Assembly: GCF_016863655.1 (NCBI RefSeq)
Contig: NZ_BOPH01000017.1
Coordinates: 1 to 64,000 of the forward strand
DNA from: Virgisporangium ochraceum
Lineage (GTDB): Bacteria; Actinomycetota; Actinomycetes; Mycobacteriales; Micromonosporaceae
Direction: 5' to 3'
Length of the DNA stretch: 64,000 nucleotides
Shown: positions 8,879-17,583 of the stretch, in pieces
How the letters are laid out: the number at the start of each line of letters is the position of its first letter
How positions within the stretch are numbered: position 1 is the stretch's first letter
The notes under the pieces: model-generated
Databases searched by the model: none
What the model was told of the DNA's origin: nothing
What the model saw: only the letters and a program-made list of their open reading frames with translations
Position numbers and translations under genes: made by a program

Positions 8879-10015
8879 ATGCGTCCGATCCGGCCCGGCG
8901 AGCGCGGTCCAGCCGTCGCGGAGATTCGTAACGTCCTCATGACTGTGGGTGCTCTCGCCGACGGTCCCGCGCATGACTTCTATGACGCCTCCACCGAGCA
9001 GGCGGTCCGCGCGTTCCAGCAGAGTCGCGGTCTCTCCACCGACGGCGTCGTGAGCGAGGAGACCTGGCTCGCCCTCGACAGCGCCCGCTGGCGCCTGGGG
9101 CAGCGCGCCCTCTACTACGGCGTGTCCGACCCGTTCACCGGCGACGACGTCCTGCAGCTGCAGGAGCGCCTCCTGGAGATGGGTTACGACCCGGGCCGTA
9201 CCGACGGCATCTACGGCCAGCGCACGGCCCGCGCGGTCGCGCAGTTCCAGCGCGAGGTCGGGCTCGACTCAGATGGCTCCTGCGGGCCGCAGACGCTCGG
9301 CGCGCTGCGGCGGCTCGGCCGGAAGGTGGTCGGCGGGCGTCCGCAGTGGTTGCGGGAGACCGTGGCGTTCGGTTCCTCCGGTCCGGCCCTCCTGGGCAAG
9401 CGCATCGTGATCGACCCGGGCCACGGCGGCTCCGACCGGGGCGTGGTCGTGGGTCCGTACGCCGAGGCCGACCTGGCGTACGACCTCGCCGCCCGCCTCG
9501 AAGGTCGGCTGGCCGCCGCGGGGATGCGGGTGTTCCTGACGCGCGGACCGGCGTCCGGCGACGTCTCCGACCGCGAGCGGGTGTCGCTGGCGAACGAGCT
9601 GGGTGCCGATCTGTTCATCTCGCTCCACGTCGACGGCTACAAGAACCCGGAGGCGGAGGGCGTGGCGACCTACCACTTCGGTACGACGGCGGGCGTCTCG
9701 TCGACGGTGGGGGAGCGGCTGGCAGGTCTGGTGCAGCGCGAGATCGTGGCCCGCACCGGCATGCGCGACTGCAAGACCCACGGCAAGGTCTGGGACCTGC
9801 TGCGGCTGACCCGCATGCCCGCGGTGCGCGTCGAGGTGGGGTACCTGACGTCACCCAACGACCGGGCGCGGTTGGTCGACCCGCAGTTCCGGGAGCTGGT
9901 GATCGAGTCCATCATGGCCGCGGTGCAGCGGATGTACTTCCCTGTGGACTCCGATGTGCCGACCGGGTCCATCGACGTGAGCGCGCTGCGGGCGTTGGTG
10001 GCTGCGGAGTCTTAG
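8879..10015 (+). CDS. cwlM: CwlM-type N-acetylmuramoyl-L-alanine amidase family protein
   Basis: The 378-residue protein has no signal peptide. It carries two PG_binding_1-type modules (about residues 1-75 and 76-150), then an Amidase_3 domain. The zinc and catalytic residues of an amidase look intact: DPGHGGSD near residue 180, the Glu of YAEADLAYD near 196, SLHVDGY, and VRVEVGYLTS. In M. tuberculosis the homologue Rv3915 stays in the cytoplasm, is phosphorylated by PknB and activates MurA, and is not thought to cut peptidoglycan. The lack of an export signal here fits that regulatory role. ATG 8879 is chosen because AGGAG ends 8 nt before it. Confidence 0.88.
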   Translation: MRPIRPGERGPAVAEIRNVLMTVGALADGPAHDFYDASTEQAVRAFQQSRGLSTDGVVSEETWLALDSARWRLGQRALYYGVSDPFTGDDVLQLQERLLEMGYDPGRTDGIYGQRTARAVAQFQREVGLDSDGSCGPQTLGALRRLGRKVVGGRPQWLRETVAFGSSGPALLGKRIVIDPGHGGSDRGVVVGPYAEADLAYDLAARLEGRLAAAGMRVFLTRGPASGDVSDRERVSLANELGADLFISLHVDGYKNPEAEGVATYHFGTTAGVSSTVGERLAGLVQREIVARTGMRDCKTHGKVWDLLRLTRMPAVRVEVGYLTSPNDRARLVDPQFRELVIESIMAAVQRMYFPVDSDVPTGSIDVSALRALVAAES

Positions 10016-10029
10016 TGGTTCTTCTGATG

Positions 10030-10060
10030 GCGGCCGGTCCCCTGTGGGGGCCGGCCGCTT
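10030..10060 (+). terminator. Terminator after cwlM
   Basis: A 13-bp stem, GCGGCCGGTCCCC (10030-10042) with GGGGGCCGGCCGC (10046-10058), contains one G-T pair and a 3-nt loop. It is followed by TTCTCTCTCT. It lies between convergent cwlM and the minus-strand GNAT gene. Confidence 0.75.
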
Positions 10061-10105
10061 CTCTCTCTACGACTTGTCTTTACGGCGTCTTGTTGCGACT
10101 TACCT

Positions 10106-10777
10106 TTACGAGGAGCTGCGGGTGGCCGGCGCCGGGCGGACGGGGCGCAGGAGCGCGTCGGGCGTCATCGAGCCGAGCAGCTTCTCCAGCGCGTACTCCA
10201 CGTCGGACTTCCACGACAGCGCGGTGCGCAGCTCGAGCCTCAGCCGCGGGTAGCGCGGATGCGGCCGGACGGTCTTGAACCCGACGCTGAGGAAGAAGTC
10301 GGCGGGGGCGAGGCATCCGGTGCGGTTGTGGTCGCGCTCGTCGGCCTCGCCGAACTTCGCGTCGCCGAACGCTTCGATCGCCTTGATGCCCCGCTTGGTG
10401 AGGTCGCGGGCGACTCCCTGTACGAGCATGCGGCCGAGCCCACCGCCGGCGAACGGACCGACGACGTGCGCCGTGGTGAGGAGCACCGCGTCGGGCGAGA
10501 CCGGCGACGTCGGGAAGGCCATCGAGCGGGGGACGTACGCCGGAGGCGCGAACATGACGTACCCGGCCGGCATGCCGTCGACGTAGATGAGCTTGCCGCA
10601 GGAGCCCCACTCCAGCAGCGTCTGGGAGACCCAGGCTTCCTTCTCGAGGGCGGGGTCGCCGGTGGCACAGGCCCGTTCGGCGGCTACCGGGTCGAGCTCC
10701 CAGAAAACGCACTGCCGGCACGAGCGCGGCACGTCTTCGAGCGTGTCGAGGGTCAGATTGACCAGGCGTCGCGACAT
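10106..10777 (-). CDS. GNAT-family acetyltransferase-like protein
   Basis: The 223-residue protein has a GNAT-like core: KLIYVDGMPAGYVMF, then LLTTAHVVGPFAGGGLGRML, where GGGLGRML fits the acetyl-CoA pyrophosphate loop, followed by KRGIKAIEAFGD. A Cys pair (SCRQCVFWEL) near the N terminus could bind metal. Substrate is unknown. ATG 10777 is chosen; an in-frame ATG at 10825 is the alternative and neither has a strong ribosome-binding site. The gene is convergent with cwlM and holds the same position as M. tuberculosis Rv3916c, though relation to that gene was not tested. Confidence 0.72.
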   Translation of the reverse strand: MSRRLVNLTLDTLEDVPRSCRQCVFWELDPVAAERACATGDPALEKEAWVSQTLLEWGSCGKLIYVDGMPAGYVMFAPPAYVPRSMAFPTSPVSPDAVLLTTAHVVGPFAGGGLGRMLVQGVARDLTKRGIKAIEAFGDAKFGEADERDHNRTGCLAPADFFLSVGFKTVRPHPRYPRLRLELRTALSWKSDVEYALEKLLGSMTPDALLRPVRPAPATRSSS

Positions 10778-10939
10778 ACACCGATCCAGACGATCAGAGT
10801 TGGCTGGCCGAGGGGCCTCAGGCATCCAAGCAACAGATCGTACGCGCGTTGGGTCGATCAGGGGAGATGACGGTGATATTTGTCGTTTATGCCCTGTGGT
10901 GGTCGGTACAGCGGGTGACGGCCCTTTGTACTTCTCGGC

Positions 10940-12415
10940 CTACGCCTCCGCTTGGGCCTCTGCCTCGGTCTTGGTCTTGCTCTGTGCGCCGGCCTCGGTC
11001 CTTGCCTGGGCCTGGGCCTCGGCCTGGGTCCTTGCCTTGGACTGGGCGGCCGCCATTGCGTCGCCGGTGGGGAAGACCATTGTCTGGGTGCCGTTCCCGG
11101 AGACGCCGCTCGTGCCGAACCGCATCGTGGGGGACTGGTCGGCGGGTGCGTTGCCCGGGCCGCTCTGGGCGGCCGAGCGAGACCCTTCGGGAGCGCCCTG
11201 TGAGGCGGCCTGCGGGCCGGTCTGGCCGGCGTGCGGGTCTGTGGTGCCGGCGTGCGCGTCGGCGCGTGTGGCGGATCCTGTGGCGGGTCCTGCGACGCCT
11301 CCGGTGCTCGTTCCGGTGTCGTCCGCTCCGGGTTCGCCGTTTGCTCCGGCTGCTCCGGGTTCTCCGTTTGCTCCCGGCGCTCCCGGTGCTCCGGCGCCTC
11401 CGTTGCCGGCGCTGGCTCCAGCGCCGGTGGTGAAGCGAACCGTCGAGCCGCTCGCGACGTCGGCCAGGTTGACCGTCTCCCCGCCCGCCGTCCGAGCGGT
11501 GGGGATCCGGACGGTCTCGCCACCGCCGACGTCCGCCAGGTTCATGGTGCGGTCGGTTCCACGGGAAACCACGTCGTCCGTTTCACGGGCCGGCTGCCCG
11601 GTTCCCCGTGAAACCGTGCCGCCCGTCGTTCCGCGGGGGATGGCCACGGTGGTCACGCCGTCGCGCCCCACGGGGGCGGGCACGTGTAGTTCGCGGGTCA
11701 GCTCGCCGGTCTCGGCCGCGACGACGCTGGAGCCCATGCCACCGGTCTCGACCGGGTCCTCGGCGTCGTCGACGGCGAACGCCGGCTCGGAGTCGTCGAC
11801 CTCGGCGCCGTTCGGGATGTTCAACAGCGCGGGGGACTGCCAGTCGATGTGCGGAGGCTCGGCGAGCGCTTCGCCGCCGAAGTCCGCGAGCCACGCTGCG
11901 ACCAGAGCCAGGTTCTCGCGCCACTGTGTCTCGGGGATGCGGGGAAGGATGTCGTCCCACAGCGAGAGGAACGTGCCGCGGAGCTGGAGCCGACCGGCCG
12001 GACGCGCGAGGAACCAGACGTGCAGATGCGCCGACCCGTCGCCCCACCGATTCACGTGAACCCGAGCCACTCCGTCGAGCGAGCGGATCGCCCTCTCCAG
12101 TCGGACGGTCAGCACTCCGAGTTCCGCCGCGAGGAGGTTGGTCAGATCACCCATGTCGAGGTGCGACCGTGACTCCAGGATCAGCACCATCGGCAGCCCG
12201 GTCGGACGGTCGAGCGAGCGCACCCGCCACCGCTCGCTGATCCAGATGTAGGCCGAGTCCGGCGCGCGGCAGGCGCTGCACTCGGACGGATCCTCGCCGT
12301 GGCGGGGCGGCTCCTCGTCTACCGGATCGGCGAGCCGCTTGACCCGCAGATCACCCTCGAACGGGAACGTCGGCCAAGAGGTGAAGGCCGGGAGAGGGAG
12401 GGGTGCGTCCGACAC
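10940..12415 (-). CDS. HIT-like domain protein with long disordered collagen-like tail
   Basis: Of 491 residues, the first 235 or so look folded. There is a Cys pair (ECSACRAP, 45-52) and GDGSAHLHVWFLARP near 125-139, which resembles the histidine-triad loop but has HxHxW rather than HxHxH. Nucleotide hydrolase activity is therefore uncertain. The rest is low complexity: Thr/Val/Gly stretches with two VSRGT motifs, collagen-like GANGEPG repeats, and a C terminus rich in Gln, Ala and Glu. It sits between cwlM and parB. The two VSRGT codings are degenerate parS sequences (see separate entries). Function is unknown. Confidence 0.7.
   Translation of the reverse strand: MSDAPLPLPAFTSWPTFPFEGDLRVKRLADPVDEEPPRHGEDPSECSACRAPDSAYIWISERWRVRSLDRPTGLPMVLILESRSHLDMGDLTNLLAAELGVLTVRLERAIRSLDGVARVHVNRWGDGSAHLHVWFLARPAGRLQLRGTFLSLWDDILPRIPETQWRENLALVAAWLADFGGEALAEPPHIDWQSPALLNIPNGAEVDDSEPAFAVDDAEDPVETGGMGSSVVAAETGELTRELHVPAPVGRDGVTTVAIPRGTTGGTVSRGTGQPARETDDVVSRGTDRTMNLADVGGGETVRIPTARTAGGETVNLADVASGSTVRFTTGAGASAGNGGAGAPGAPGANGEPGAAGANGEPGADDTGTSTGGVAGPATGSATRADAHAGTTDPHAGQTGPQAASQGAPEGSRSAAQSGPGNAPADQSPTMRFGTSGVSGNGTQTMVFPTGDAMAAAQSKARTQAEAQAQARTEAGAQSKTKTEAEAQAEA
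11320..11400 (-). repeat. Collagen-like GXX repeat coding
   Basis: An 18-bp-type repeat (plus-strand core GCTCCGGGTTCTCCGTTT and variants) encodes G-A-P-G-A-P-G-A-N-G-E-P-G-A-A-G-A-N-G-E-P in the tail of the HIT-like protein. Confidence 0.75.
11556..11569. promoter_or_regulatory. Degenerate parS-like site
   Basis: GTTCCACGGGAAAC matches the parS consensus GTTTCACGTGAAAC at 12 of 14 positions. It lies inside the HIT-like gene, where it encodes V-S-R-G-T. ParB binding is uncertain. Confidence 0.35.
11601..11614. promoter_or_regulatory. Degenerate parS-like site
   Basis: GTTCCCCGTGAAAC matches parS at 12 of 14 positions and again encodes V-S-R-G-T in the HIT-like protein. A half-site GTTTCACGGG lies between this and the previous one, at 11580-11589. 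Confidence 0.35.
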
Positions 12416-12705
12416 GTGCCGACCCTATAGGACATGCGAGGGGCCTGTCGTTCCCCTGGTTGGCGCTCCTTCGGTCGACACCCGGTCGGCCATGAAACCG
12501 GGCCGGCCACCGGGTCGCCGCGCGGCCGGCCGCCGGGGCAACAGGGGAGATCGCCGACACCGTGGGGGCGACCGCGAACGGTCATCGTCGCCCACCGGGC
12601 CGAGCAGCCCCGGCGTTTGCCTAGCTCGGCAGTCCCGCCCCACCGGAGCTGCGCAGCCCGTCACCCCGGCGTTTCATCCACAGGCCCACAACGCCGCGAC
12701 CGGCG

Positions 12706-12719
12706 GTTTCACGTGAAAC
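12706..12719. promoter_or_regulatory. parS site (perfect)
   Basis: GTTTCACGTGAAAC is the 14-bp palindromic ParB loading site. It lies 3' of parB, near the origin, as expected for ParABS segregation. Confidence 0.93.
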
Positions 12720-12821
12720 GAGGCCCCCCTGTGGAAATCTCCTGTGGAAACCCGTGCGGCGGATGGGGCCGGCGGAGAAGGGGAGGCGGGTGGTTGCCGC
12801 CGACCGGTCCACGGACAAGCA

Positions 12822-12849
12822 GAACGGCCGGCGTCTCCGCCGGCCGTTC
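12822..12849 (-). terminator. Terminator of the parAB transcript
   Basis: A perfect 12-bp stem, GAACGGCCGGCG/CGCCGGCCGTTC, with a 4-nt loop starts about 33 bp beyond the parB stop codon. Confidence 0.75.
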
Positions 12850-12882
12850 GATGTTCCTTGCCTCCCGCTGGAGCCCGGTGCG

Positions 12883-13959
12883 CTACTCCCGGCCTTCCAT
12901 TCCGATGATGCCGACGATGCGCTCCAGGTCGTCCACCGTGGCGAACTCGATCGTGATCTTCCCCTTGCGACGGCCGATGTCGACCTTCACGCGGGTGTCG
13001 AAGCGGTCGGACAGCTTGTCGGCCAGGTCGTTGAGCGCCGGTGCGTGCGGCTTCGCCCGGCGCTGCGTGGGAGCGGGCTTGTGACCGTTCTCCGCGTCGG
13101 CGAGCGCCAGCTTCACCAGTTCCTCGGTCGCACGCACGGACAGCCCTTCGGCGACGATCCGTCGAGCGAGCTGCTCCTGCTGCTCCCCGTCGGTGATGGC
13201 GAGGAGGGCCCGTGCGTGGCCCGCCATCAGTACCCCGGCGGCGACCCGGCGCTGAACCGCCGGTGGCAGGTTCAGGAGACGGATCGTGTTGGAGATCTGC
13301 GGACGGCTCCGGCCGATCCGGCGCGCCAGCTCCTCGTGGGTCGCCCCGAACTCCTCCAGCAACTGCTGGTACGCGGCCGCCTCTTCCAGCGGGTTCAGGT
13401 TGGCCCGGTGGATGTTCTCGAGGAGCGCGTCGCGGAGCATCGCGTCGTCGCGGGTCTCCCGCACGATCGCTGGAATCGACTCGCGCCCGAGCGCGGTCGC
13501 CGCGCGCAGACGGCGCTCGCCCATGACGAGCTCGAAGCGGTCGGGCCCGAGTTCGCGGACCACGATCGGCTGGAGGAAGCCGACCTCCTCGATCGAGGTC
13601 TTCAGCTCGTCGAGCGCTTCGTCGTCGAAGACCTGGCGCGGCTGCTTCGGGTTCGGCGTGATCGCGCTGACGGGGATCTCAGCGAAGCGGGCACCCGGAA
13701 CGGGAGCGAGCTCCTCGGCCGGCGCGGGCGCCGGTGCGGCCGGCGCCTCGGTCACCTCCGGTTCGACCGCCTTCGGGGCGGCCGGCGGCTCGACCGGCGA
13801 CGCCGGCTCGGGCACGGTCTCAAGCGCCGGGACCGAGGGGGTCGGCACCGGCGGTGCCTCCGCGACCGCCGTCGCCGTGCCCCCGCCGGCCGGCGGGGGA
13901 GCAGTAGGGATCAACGCGCCGAGGCCCCGGCCGAGACCGCCGCGTCGGGTTGACTTCAT
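12883..13959 (-). CDS. parB: Chromosome partitioning protein ParB
   Basis: ParB is a CTP-dependent clamp that loads at parS, spreads on DNA and recruits SMC and ParA. The 358-residue protein has the N-terminal ParA-activating end ([18 protein letters not shown]) and a disordered Pro/Ala linker to about residue 88. The CTP-binding N domain includes GERRLRAA and [14 protein letters not shown]; the central HTH includes [19 protein letters not shown], and a C-terminal dimerisation domain follows. The start overlaps the parA stop by 4 bp. Three perfect parS sites lie within about 3.4 kb. Confidence 0.97.
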   Translation of the reverse strand: MKSTRRGGLGRGLGALIPTAPPPAGGGTATAVAEAPPVPTPSVPALETVPEPASPVEPPAAPKAVEPEVTEAPAAPAPAPAEELAPVPGARFAEIPVSAITPNPKQPRQVFDDEALDELKTSIEEVGFLQPIVVRELGPDRFELVMGERRLRAATALGRESIPAIVRETRDDAMLRDALLENIHRANLNPLEEAAAYQQLLEEFGATHEELARRIGRSRPQISNTIRLLNLPPAVQRRVAAGVLMAGHARALLAITDGEQQEQLARRIVAEGLSVRATEELVKLALADAENGHKPAPTQRRAKPHAPALNDLADKLSDRFDTRVKVDIGRRKGKITIEFATVDDLERIVGIIGMEGRE

Positions 13960-16412
13960 CCGTTGCCTCCGGACTGGGTGCGCTGTGCGCCGGGCTGGGT
14001 GCGCTGAGCGCCGCGCAGCGCGATTTCCTGTGCGGCCTCAAAGTAACTCACTGCGCCCCGCGAACCGGGGTCGTACGTCATCACCGACTGGCTGTAGCTC
14101 GGCGCCTCGGAGACCCGGACGTTCCGGGGGATGACGGCGTTCAGGCACTTCGCTCCGAAGTGCGCCCGGACGTCCTGCTCGACTAGGTCGGCGAGTCGCG
14201 TGCGGCGGTCGTACATGGTCAGGAGGACCGTGGTGACCTCGAGCACCGGGTTCAGGTGCGACCGGATCATCTCGATGTTCTCGGTCAGCGCCCGCACACC
14301 CTCCAGCGCGTAGTACTCGCACTGGATCGGGATCAGCACCTCGTCCGTCGCCACAAGGGCGTTGACGGTCAACAGACCGAGTGACGGCGGGCAGTCGATG
14401 AAGATGTAGTCGTACTCGCCCTCGGAGGCCCGGATCGCGCGCTGGAGCCGCGATTCACGTGCAACCACCGAGACGAGCTCGATCTCCGCACCGGCGAGGT
14501 CGATGGTCGCGGGGACGGCCCACAGCGTGGGGATTCCCTCGACCGCCTGCGTCACCGCGTCGAGCGGGACGCCGTCGATCAGGCACTGGTAGATGTCCGG
14601 CACACCGGAGTGGTGTGGCACGTTCAGTCCCGTCGAGGCATTGCCCTGCGGGTCGAGGTCGATGACGAGCACCCGGTTGCCGTGGAGCGCCAGCGCGACC
14701 GCGAGGTTCACGGCGGTGGTGGTCTTCCCGACGCCGCCCTTCTGGTTCGCGACGCAGAGGATCCGCCGCTTCGGCGGTCGAGGCATGGTGATCTCGCCAC
14801 TGGGATTCAGGATTTCGACCGCTCGCTTCGCTTCCTGGGCCAGCGGCGGATCCTCCGTTTCACGTGAAACGTAGGCGTCGGTCATATCGTTCTCCGCAAG
14901 ATCAGACTCGGGAATCGGGCGCGGCGCGGGCCGGAACGGCGACTCATCCGATACTCCCCTGTGGGACGCCTCTTCGACCCGACCGACACGGCCATCGTCG
15001 GAAACATCGGCCGGACGGACAGGTGTGGGCGCCGGGGAGAGGCCGCCCGGGGGCCGGAACACGGGCGCGGCCGGACCCATCCCAGCGACCGTACTAGAGG
15101 GCACCCCACCGCCGGGCGGTCCACCCCGAGCTGAGACCGCCGGCGCCGGGCCGTCAGATGCGGGACGCGCGTGCGGCGGCCCGCCGGCTCCCCGGCGCAA
15201 CGATCCCACGGGACCCGACTGTGGCGGCCCCGCCGAACCGACCGCGGACCGCTCGTCGCCCCCAGGCTGGAGCCCGGTTGGGAGATCGGCCTGGAACCCG
15301 GTCTGGGTTCCGGCCTGGAGCCCGGCCGGCCCTGGCCCGCCCGCGGGCTCCGGCGATGCTCCTCCCGAACTGGCCGGGTGGAGACCCTCCAAGGGCTCCC
15401 ACGATGGCTCTTCCGGGCCCTCCGAACGCAGTCCACCAGAACGTTCCTCTGACGGTTCCCTGAAGTCCGCTGGGCGCAGCCCTCCGGAGGGTTCGCCAGA
15501 AGCCGCTGGACGAATCCCCGCCGAGCGACCCTCGGACGCCTCATCGGTCGGCCGCAACCCACCCGAACGCTCCCGCGCCGGGGCGTCCGGGTCGGCGGGC
15601 CGGAGACCGGCCGACCCTGTCCGCAGCGGCTCGGGAGAGCCCGACTGCGGGGAGCCCGGGATCGATGGGCCCGGGACCGACGGACCTAAGGGCGGCCAGT
15701 CCGACGCCGGCGGGGCCGGTGGGCCCGAGACCGGCGGGGCCGAGACCGGTGCCGGTACCCCCGACGACTGAGCCGAGACCGCAACCGGGGACCCCGCCAC
15801 ACCCGCCGACGCACCCGGAAGCGGGGCGACCGGCACCGTTCCCGACTCCGGCGACGTCTCAGGGGACCCGGGCGACCCAGCGGTCCCAGAGGTCACCGGA
15901 TTTCCGCCTCGGCCGTAGACCGTGCCCGTGCGTTGGATCGGAGCGGGCAGGTGATCCGCTTCCGCTGTCGCGACCCGGGATGGCGCGGCCGCGCGTCCCA
16001 TGAAACGGCCCATGTCGACCGTCGAGGTCGCCTCCTCGTCCAGCGGACGTGTTTCACGTGAAACCGGCGGCCCTTCTGAGCCGCCCGCGTTCCGTTCCGG
16101 AACGAAAGCGTTGTCGCGCACCGTGTCCGATCCATTCGATCCCGATGATGGGGCGCCGCGAATGTCCGTCGACTGCGGCGCCGAGCCCGATTCCGACACC
16201 TCGGTGTCCGTATCGATTGCGCGCGCCAAGCCTACGGTCGACGGCTCAGCCGTGCTATGCCCGTCTGACTCACAACTTGATTCGGACCGCTTCCGGCGGC
16301 CCCGAAAGGCCGGAAACATGGTCCGAACCCGCCGCTTCAGCCCCGCCCAACCGCCCCGCCGATCCACTGCTTCATGAGGCTCTCCGACGTCCCCCAACGC
16401 CAATCGCCGCAT
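13956..16412 (-). CDS. parA: Chromosome partitioning ATPase ParA (Soj) with very long N-terminal extension
   Basis: ParA is a deviant Walker ATPase that moves ParB-parS complexes over the nucleoid. The last 290 or so residues form a normal Par[17 protein letters not shown] (Walker A), [27 protein letters not shown] (Walker B), then [13 protein letters not shown]. Upstream the frame is open for about 500 more codons, rich in Pro/Gly/Ser/Glu and with a repeated S-G-G-L-R-P motif, which suggests real coding. Two starts are plausible: ATG 16412 (818 residues, GGGGGA upstream) and ATG 14885 (309 residues, GGAGA upstream, [12 protein letters not shown]). Two perfect parS sites lie in this frame, each encoding VSRET. 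The core function is secure; the true start is not. Confidence 0.9.
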   Translation of the reverse strand: MRRLALGDVGEPHEAVDRRGGWAGLKRRVRTMFPAFRGRRKRSESSCESDGHSTAEPSTVGLARAIDTDTEVSESGSAPQSTDIRGAPSSGSNGSDTVRDNAFVPERNAGGSEGPPVSRETRPLDEEATSTVDMGRFMGRAAAPSRVATAEADHLPAPIQRTGTVYGRGGNPVTSGTAGSPGSPETSPESGTVPVAPLPGASAGVAGSPVAVSAQSSGVPAPVSAPPVSGPPAPPASDWPPLGPSVPGPSIPGSPQSGSPEPLRTGSAGLRPADPDAPARERSGGLRPTDEASEGRSAGIRPAASGEPSGGLRPADFREPSEERSGGLRSEGPEEPSWEPLEGLHPASSGGASPEPAGGPGPAGLQAGTQTGFQADLPTGLQPGGDERSAVGSAGPPQSGPVGSLRRGAGGPPHARPASDGPAPAVSARGGPPGGGVPSSTVAGMGPAAPVFRPPGGLSPAPTPVRPADVSDDGRVGRVEEASHRGVSDESPFRPAPRPIPESDLAENDMTDAYVSRETEDPPLAQEAKRAVEILNPSGEITMPRPPKRRILCVANQKGGVGKTTTAVNLAVALALHGNRVLVIDLDPQGNASTGLNVPHHSGVPDIYQCLIDGVPLDAVTQAVEGIPTLWAVPATIDLAGAEIELVSVVARESRLQRAIRASEGEYDYIFIDCPPSLGLLTVNALVATDEVLIPIQCEYYALEGVRALTENIEMIRSHLNPVLEVTTVLLTMYDRRTRLADLVEQDVRAHFGAKCLNAVIPRNVRVSEAPSYSQSVMTYDPGSRGAVSYFEAAQEIALRGAQRTQPGAQRTQSGGNG
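14857..14870. promoter_or_regulatory. parS site (perfect), inside parA
   Basis: GTTTCACGTGAAAC lies in frame in parA, encoding V-S-R-E-T just after the alternative ParA start MTDAY. Confidence 0.92.
15440..15610 (-). repeat. Imperfect protein-level repeat in the ParA extension
   Basis: Units of roughly 14-22 residues carry the core S-G-G-L-R-P-A/T-D and variants (AGLRPAD, SAGIRPA, SGGLRSE). Boundaries are approximate. Conservation of the motif in one frame supports translation of the extension. Confidence 0.6.
16051..16064. promoter_or_regulatory. parS site (perfect), inside the parA extension
   Basis: GTTTCACGTGAAAC lies in frame in the N-terminal extension of parA and encodes V-S-R-E-T within [12 protein letters not shown]. 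Confidence 0.92.
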
Positions 16413-16429
16413 CCAGGAATCCCCCGCTT

Positions 16430-17578
16430 CTATTTCCTCGGGTGATCGCCCCCGTCACCCGATCGCGCGCCCCCATGCGTCCCTCGGGCATCACGGGCCT
16501 CTTGCGCCCCGCGGCCTCCGGACCGTCCTGCACCGGCGGAGCGGGCTCGTCCGCCCGCTCGACCACCGGCAGGCTTCTTCTCCACCCGAGCCTCGCCCCG
16601 AGCCGCGTGTGCGTCATCGCGGGCCTGGGCACGGGAGTCACCCCGAGCACCGGCGCGGGTGTCACCCCGAGCATCGGCCGGCGTTCCGCCCCGGGCCTCT
16701 GCCCGCGGTTCGGCTCGGGAGCCACCACGCGAGGAACCACCATGCGAGGAGCCACCACGCGAACCGGCCCGCGACTCACTCCGGGAGCCGGCTCCCGCAT
16801 CGGTCCCAGACCCACCTCGAGACCTGACGGACCCGCCGGCCGTCCCCGTGTTCCGGATCTCCACGACCGTCGTCGGCTCGGGCAGCAACCGCATCCCGCA
16901 CTGGACCAGCGACGGAGACCCACCACCCAGACGCCGCACCGCGGCCCGGTGCTCCTCGATCTCATCCGCCGCCGACGAGCCCTTGATCGCCAGCAGCACG
17001 CCACCGGGACGCGCGAGCGGGAGGCACCAGGACGCAAGCCGGTCCAGGGGGGCGACCGCGCGGGCGGTCACCACGTCGGCCGGTTCGAGTACGTTGACGC
17101 ACTCCTCGGCGCGGGCCCGTACGACCTCCACCGACGACAGGCCGAGCTCCTCGACCACCTCGGTCAGGAACGCGGTTCGACGCGCCAGCGACTCCACGAG
17201 GGAGATGCGAAGGTCAGGGCGCGCCACCGCTAACACGATACCGGGCAAACCCGCACCGGAACCTACGTCTACAACATAGACCCCAGACGGTACTAATTCG
17301 CCCAGAACCGCACAGTTGAGGAGATGCCGGTCCCAGATGCGGGGAGCTTCGCGGGGACCGATCAGACCCCGCTCCACCCCCGCGGTGGCGAGCAGGGAGG
17401 CGAACCGCTCCGCCAGAGGAAGGCGCTCGCCGAACAGCTCGACCGCCGCGCCAAGCAGCAGATCAGGAATGCCGTCAGGAAAAGATTGAGGAACAGCGCC
17501 AGGAGCGGCAGGAACACCGTCCGGAACGGCATCGGGCGTCGACGCGGCCCGCGTCGACGCCCGATCAGGTTCTGCCAC
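16430..17578 (-). CDS. rsmG: 16S rRNA (guanine527-N7)-methyltransferase RsmG with basic C-terminal tail
   Basis: The enzyme methylates G527 of 16S rRNA using S-adenosylmethionine; loss in other bacteria gives low-level streptomycin resistance. The core shows ERFASLLATAGVERGLIGPRE, WDRHLLNCAVL, VVDVGSGAGLPGIVLA (SAM-binding), TARAVAPLDRLASW and LLAIKGSSA. After about residue 250 an Arg/Gly/Ser/Ala-rich tail of 125 or so residues has no family counterpart I recognise. GTG 17578 is chosen because it sits just after jag; the ribosome-binding site is weak, and a GTG (VPDG) further in is an alternative. Confidence 0.9.
   Translation of the reverse strand: MAEPDRASTRAASTPDAVPDGVPAAPGAVPQSFPDGIPDLLLGAAVELFGERLPLAERFASLLATAGVERGLIGPREAPRIWDRHLLNCAVLGELVPSGVYVVDVGSGAGLPGIVLAVARPDLRISLVESLARRTAFLTEVVEELGLSSVEVVRARAEECVNVLEPADVVTARAVAPLDRLASWCLPLARPGGVLLAIKGSSAADEIEEHRAAVRRLGGGSPSLVQCGMRLLPEPTTVVEIRNTGTAGGSVRSRGGSGTDAGAGSRSESRAGSRGGSSHGGSSRGGSRAEPRAEARGGTPADARGDTRAGARGDSRAQARDDAHAARGEARVEKKPAGGRAGGRARSAGAGRSGGRGAQEARDARGTHGGARSGDGGDHPRK
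16719..16772 (-). repeat. 15-bp tandem repeat in the rsmG tail
   Basis: About three and a half copies of a GAGGAGCCACCACGC-type unit encode R-G-G-S-S-H-G-G-S-S-R-G-G-S in the RsmG C-terminal tail. Confidence 0.75.
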
Positions 17579-17583
17579 CGATG

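Larger units (their letters stand above)
12416..12882. other. Non-coding gap between the HIT-like gene and parB
   Basis: This 467-bp gap shows no convincing gene. It holds a perfect parS site at 12706-12719, the parB terminator at 12822-12849 and the presumed promoter of the minus-strand HIT-like gene near 12420-12480. Confidence 0.7.

Noticed and set aside
10587..12059. 490-codon plus-strand frame opposite the HIT-like gene
   Set aside because: The minus-strand frame has a folded N-terminal domain and regular repeats; the plus frame is a Pro/Ser/Arg shadow.
15025..15771. Plus-strand Gly/Pro/Ser frame within the parA extension
   Set aside because: The repeat motif is regular in the minus frame continuous with parA, so the plus frame is its shadow.
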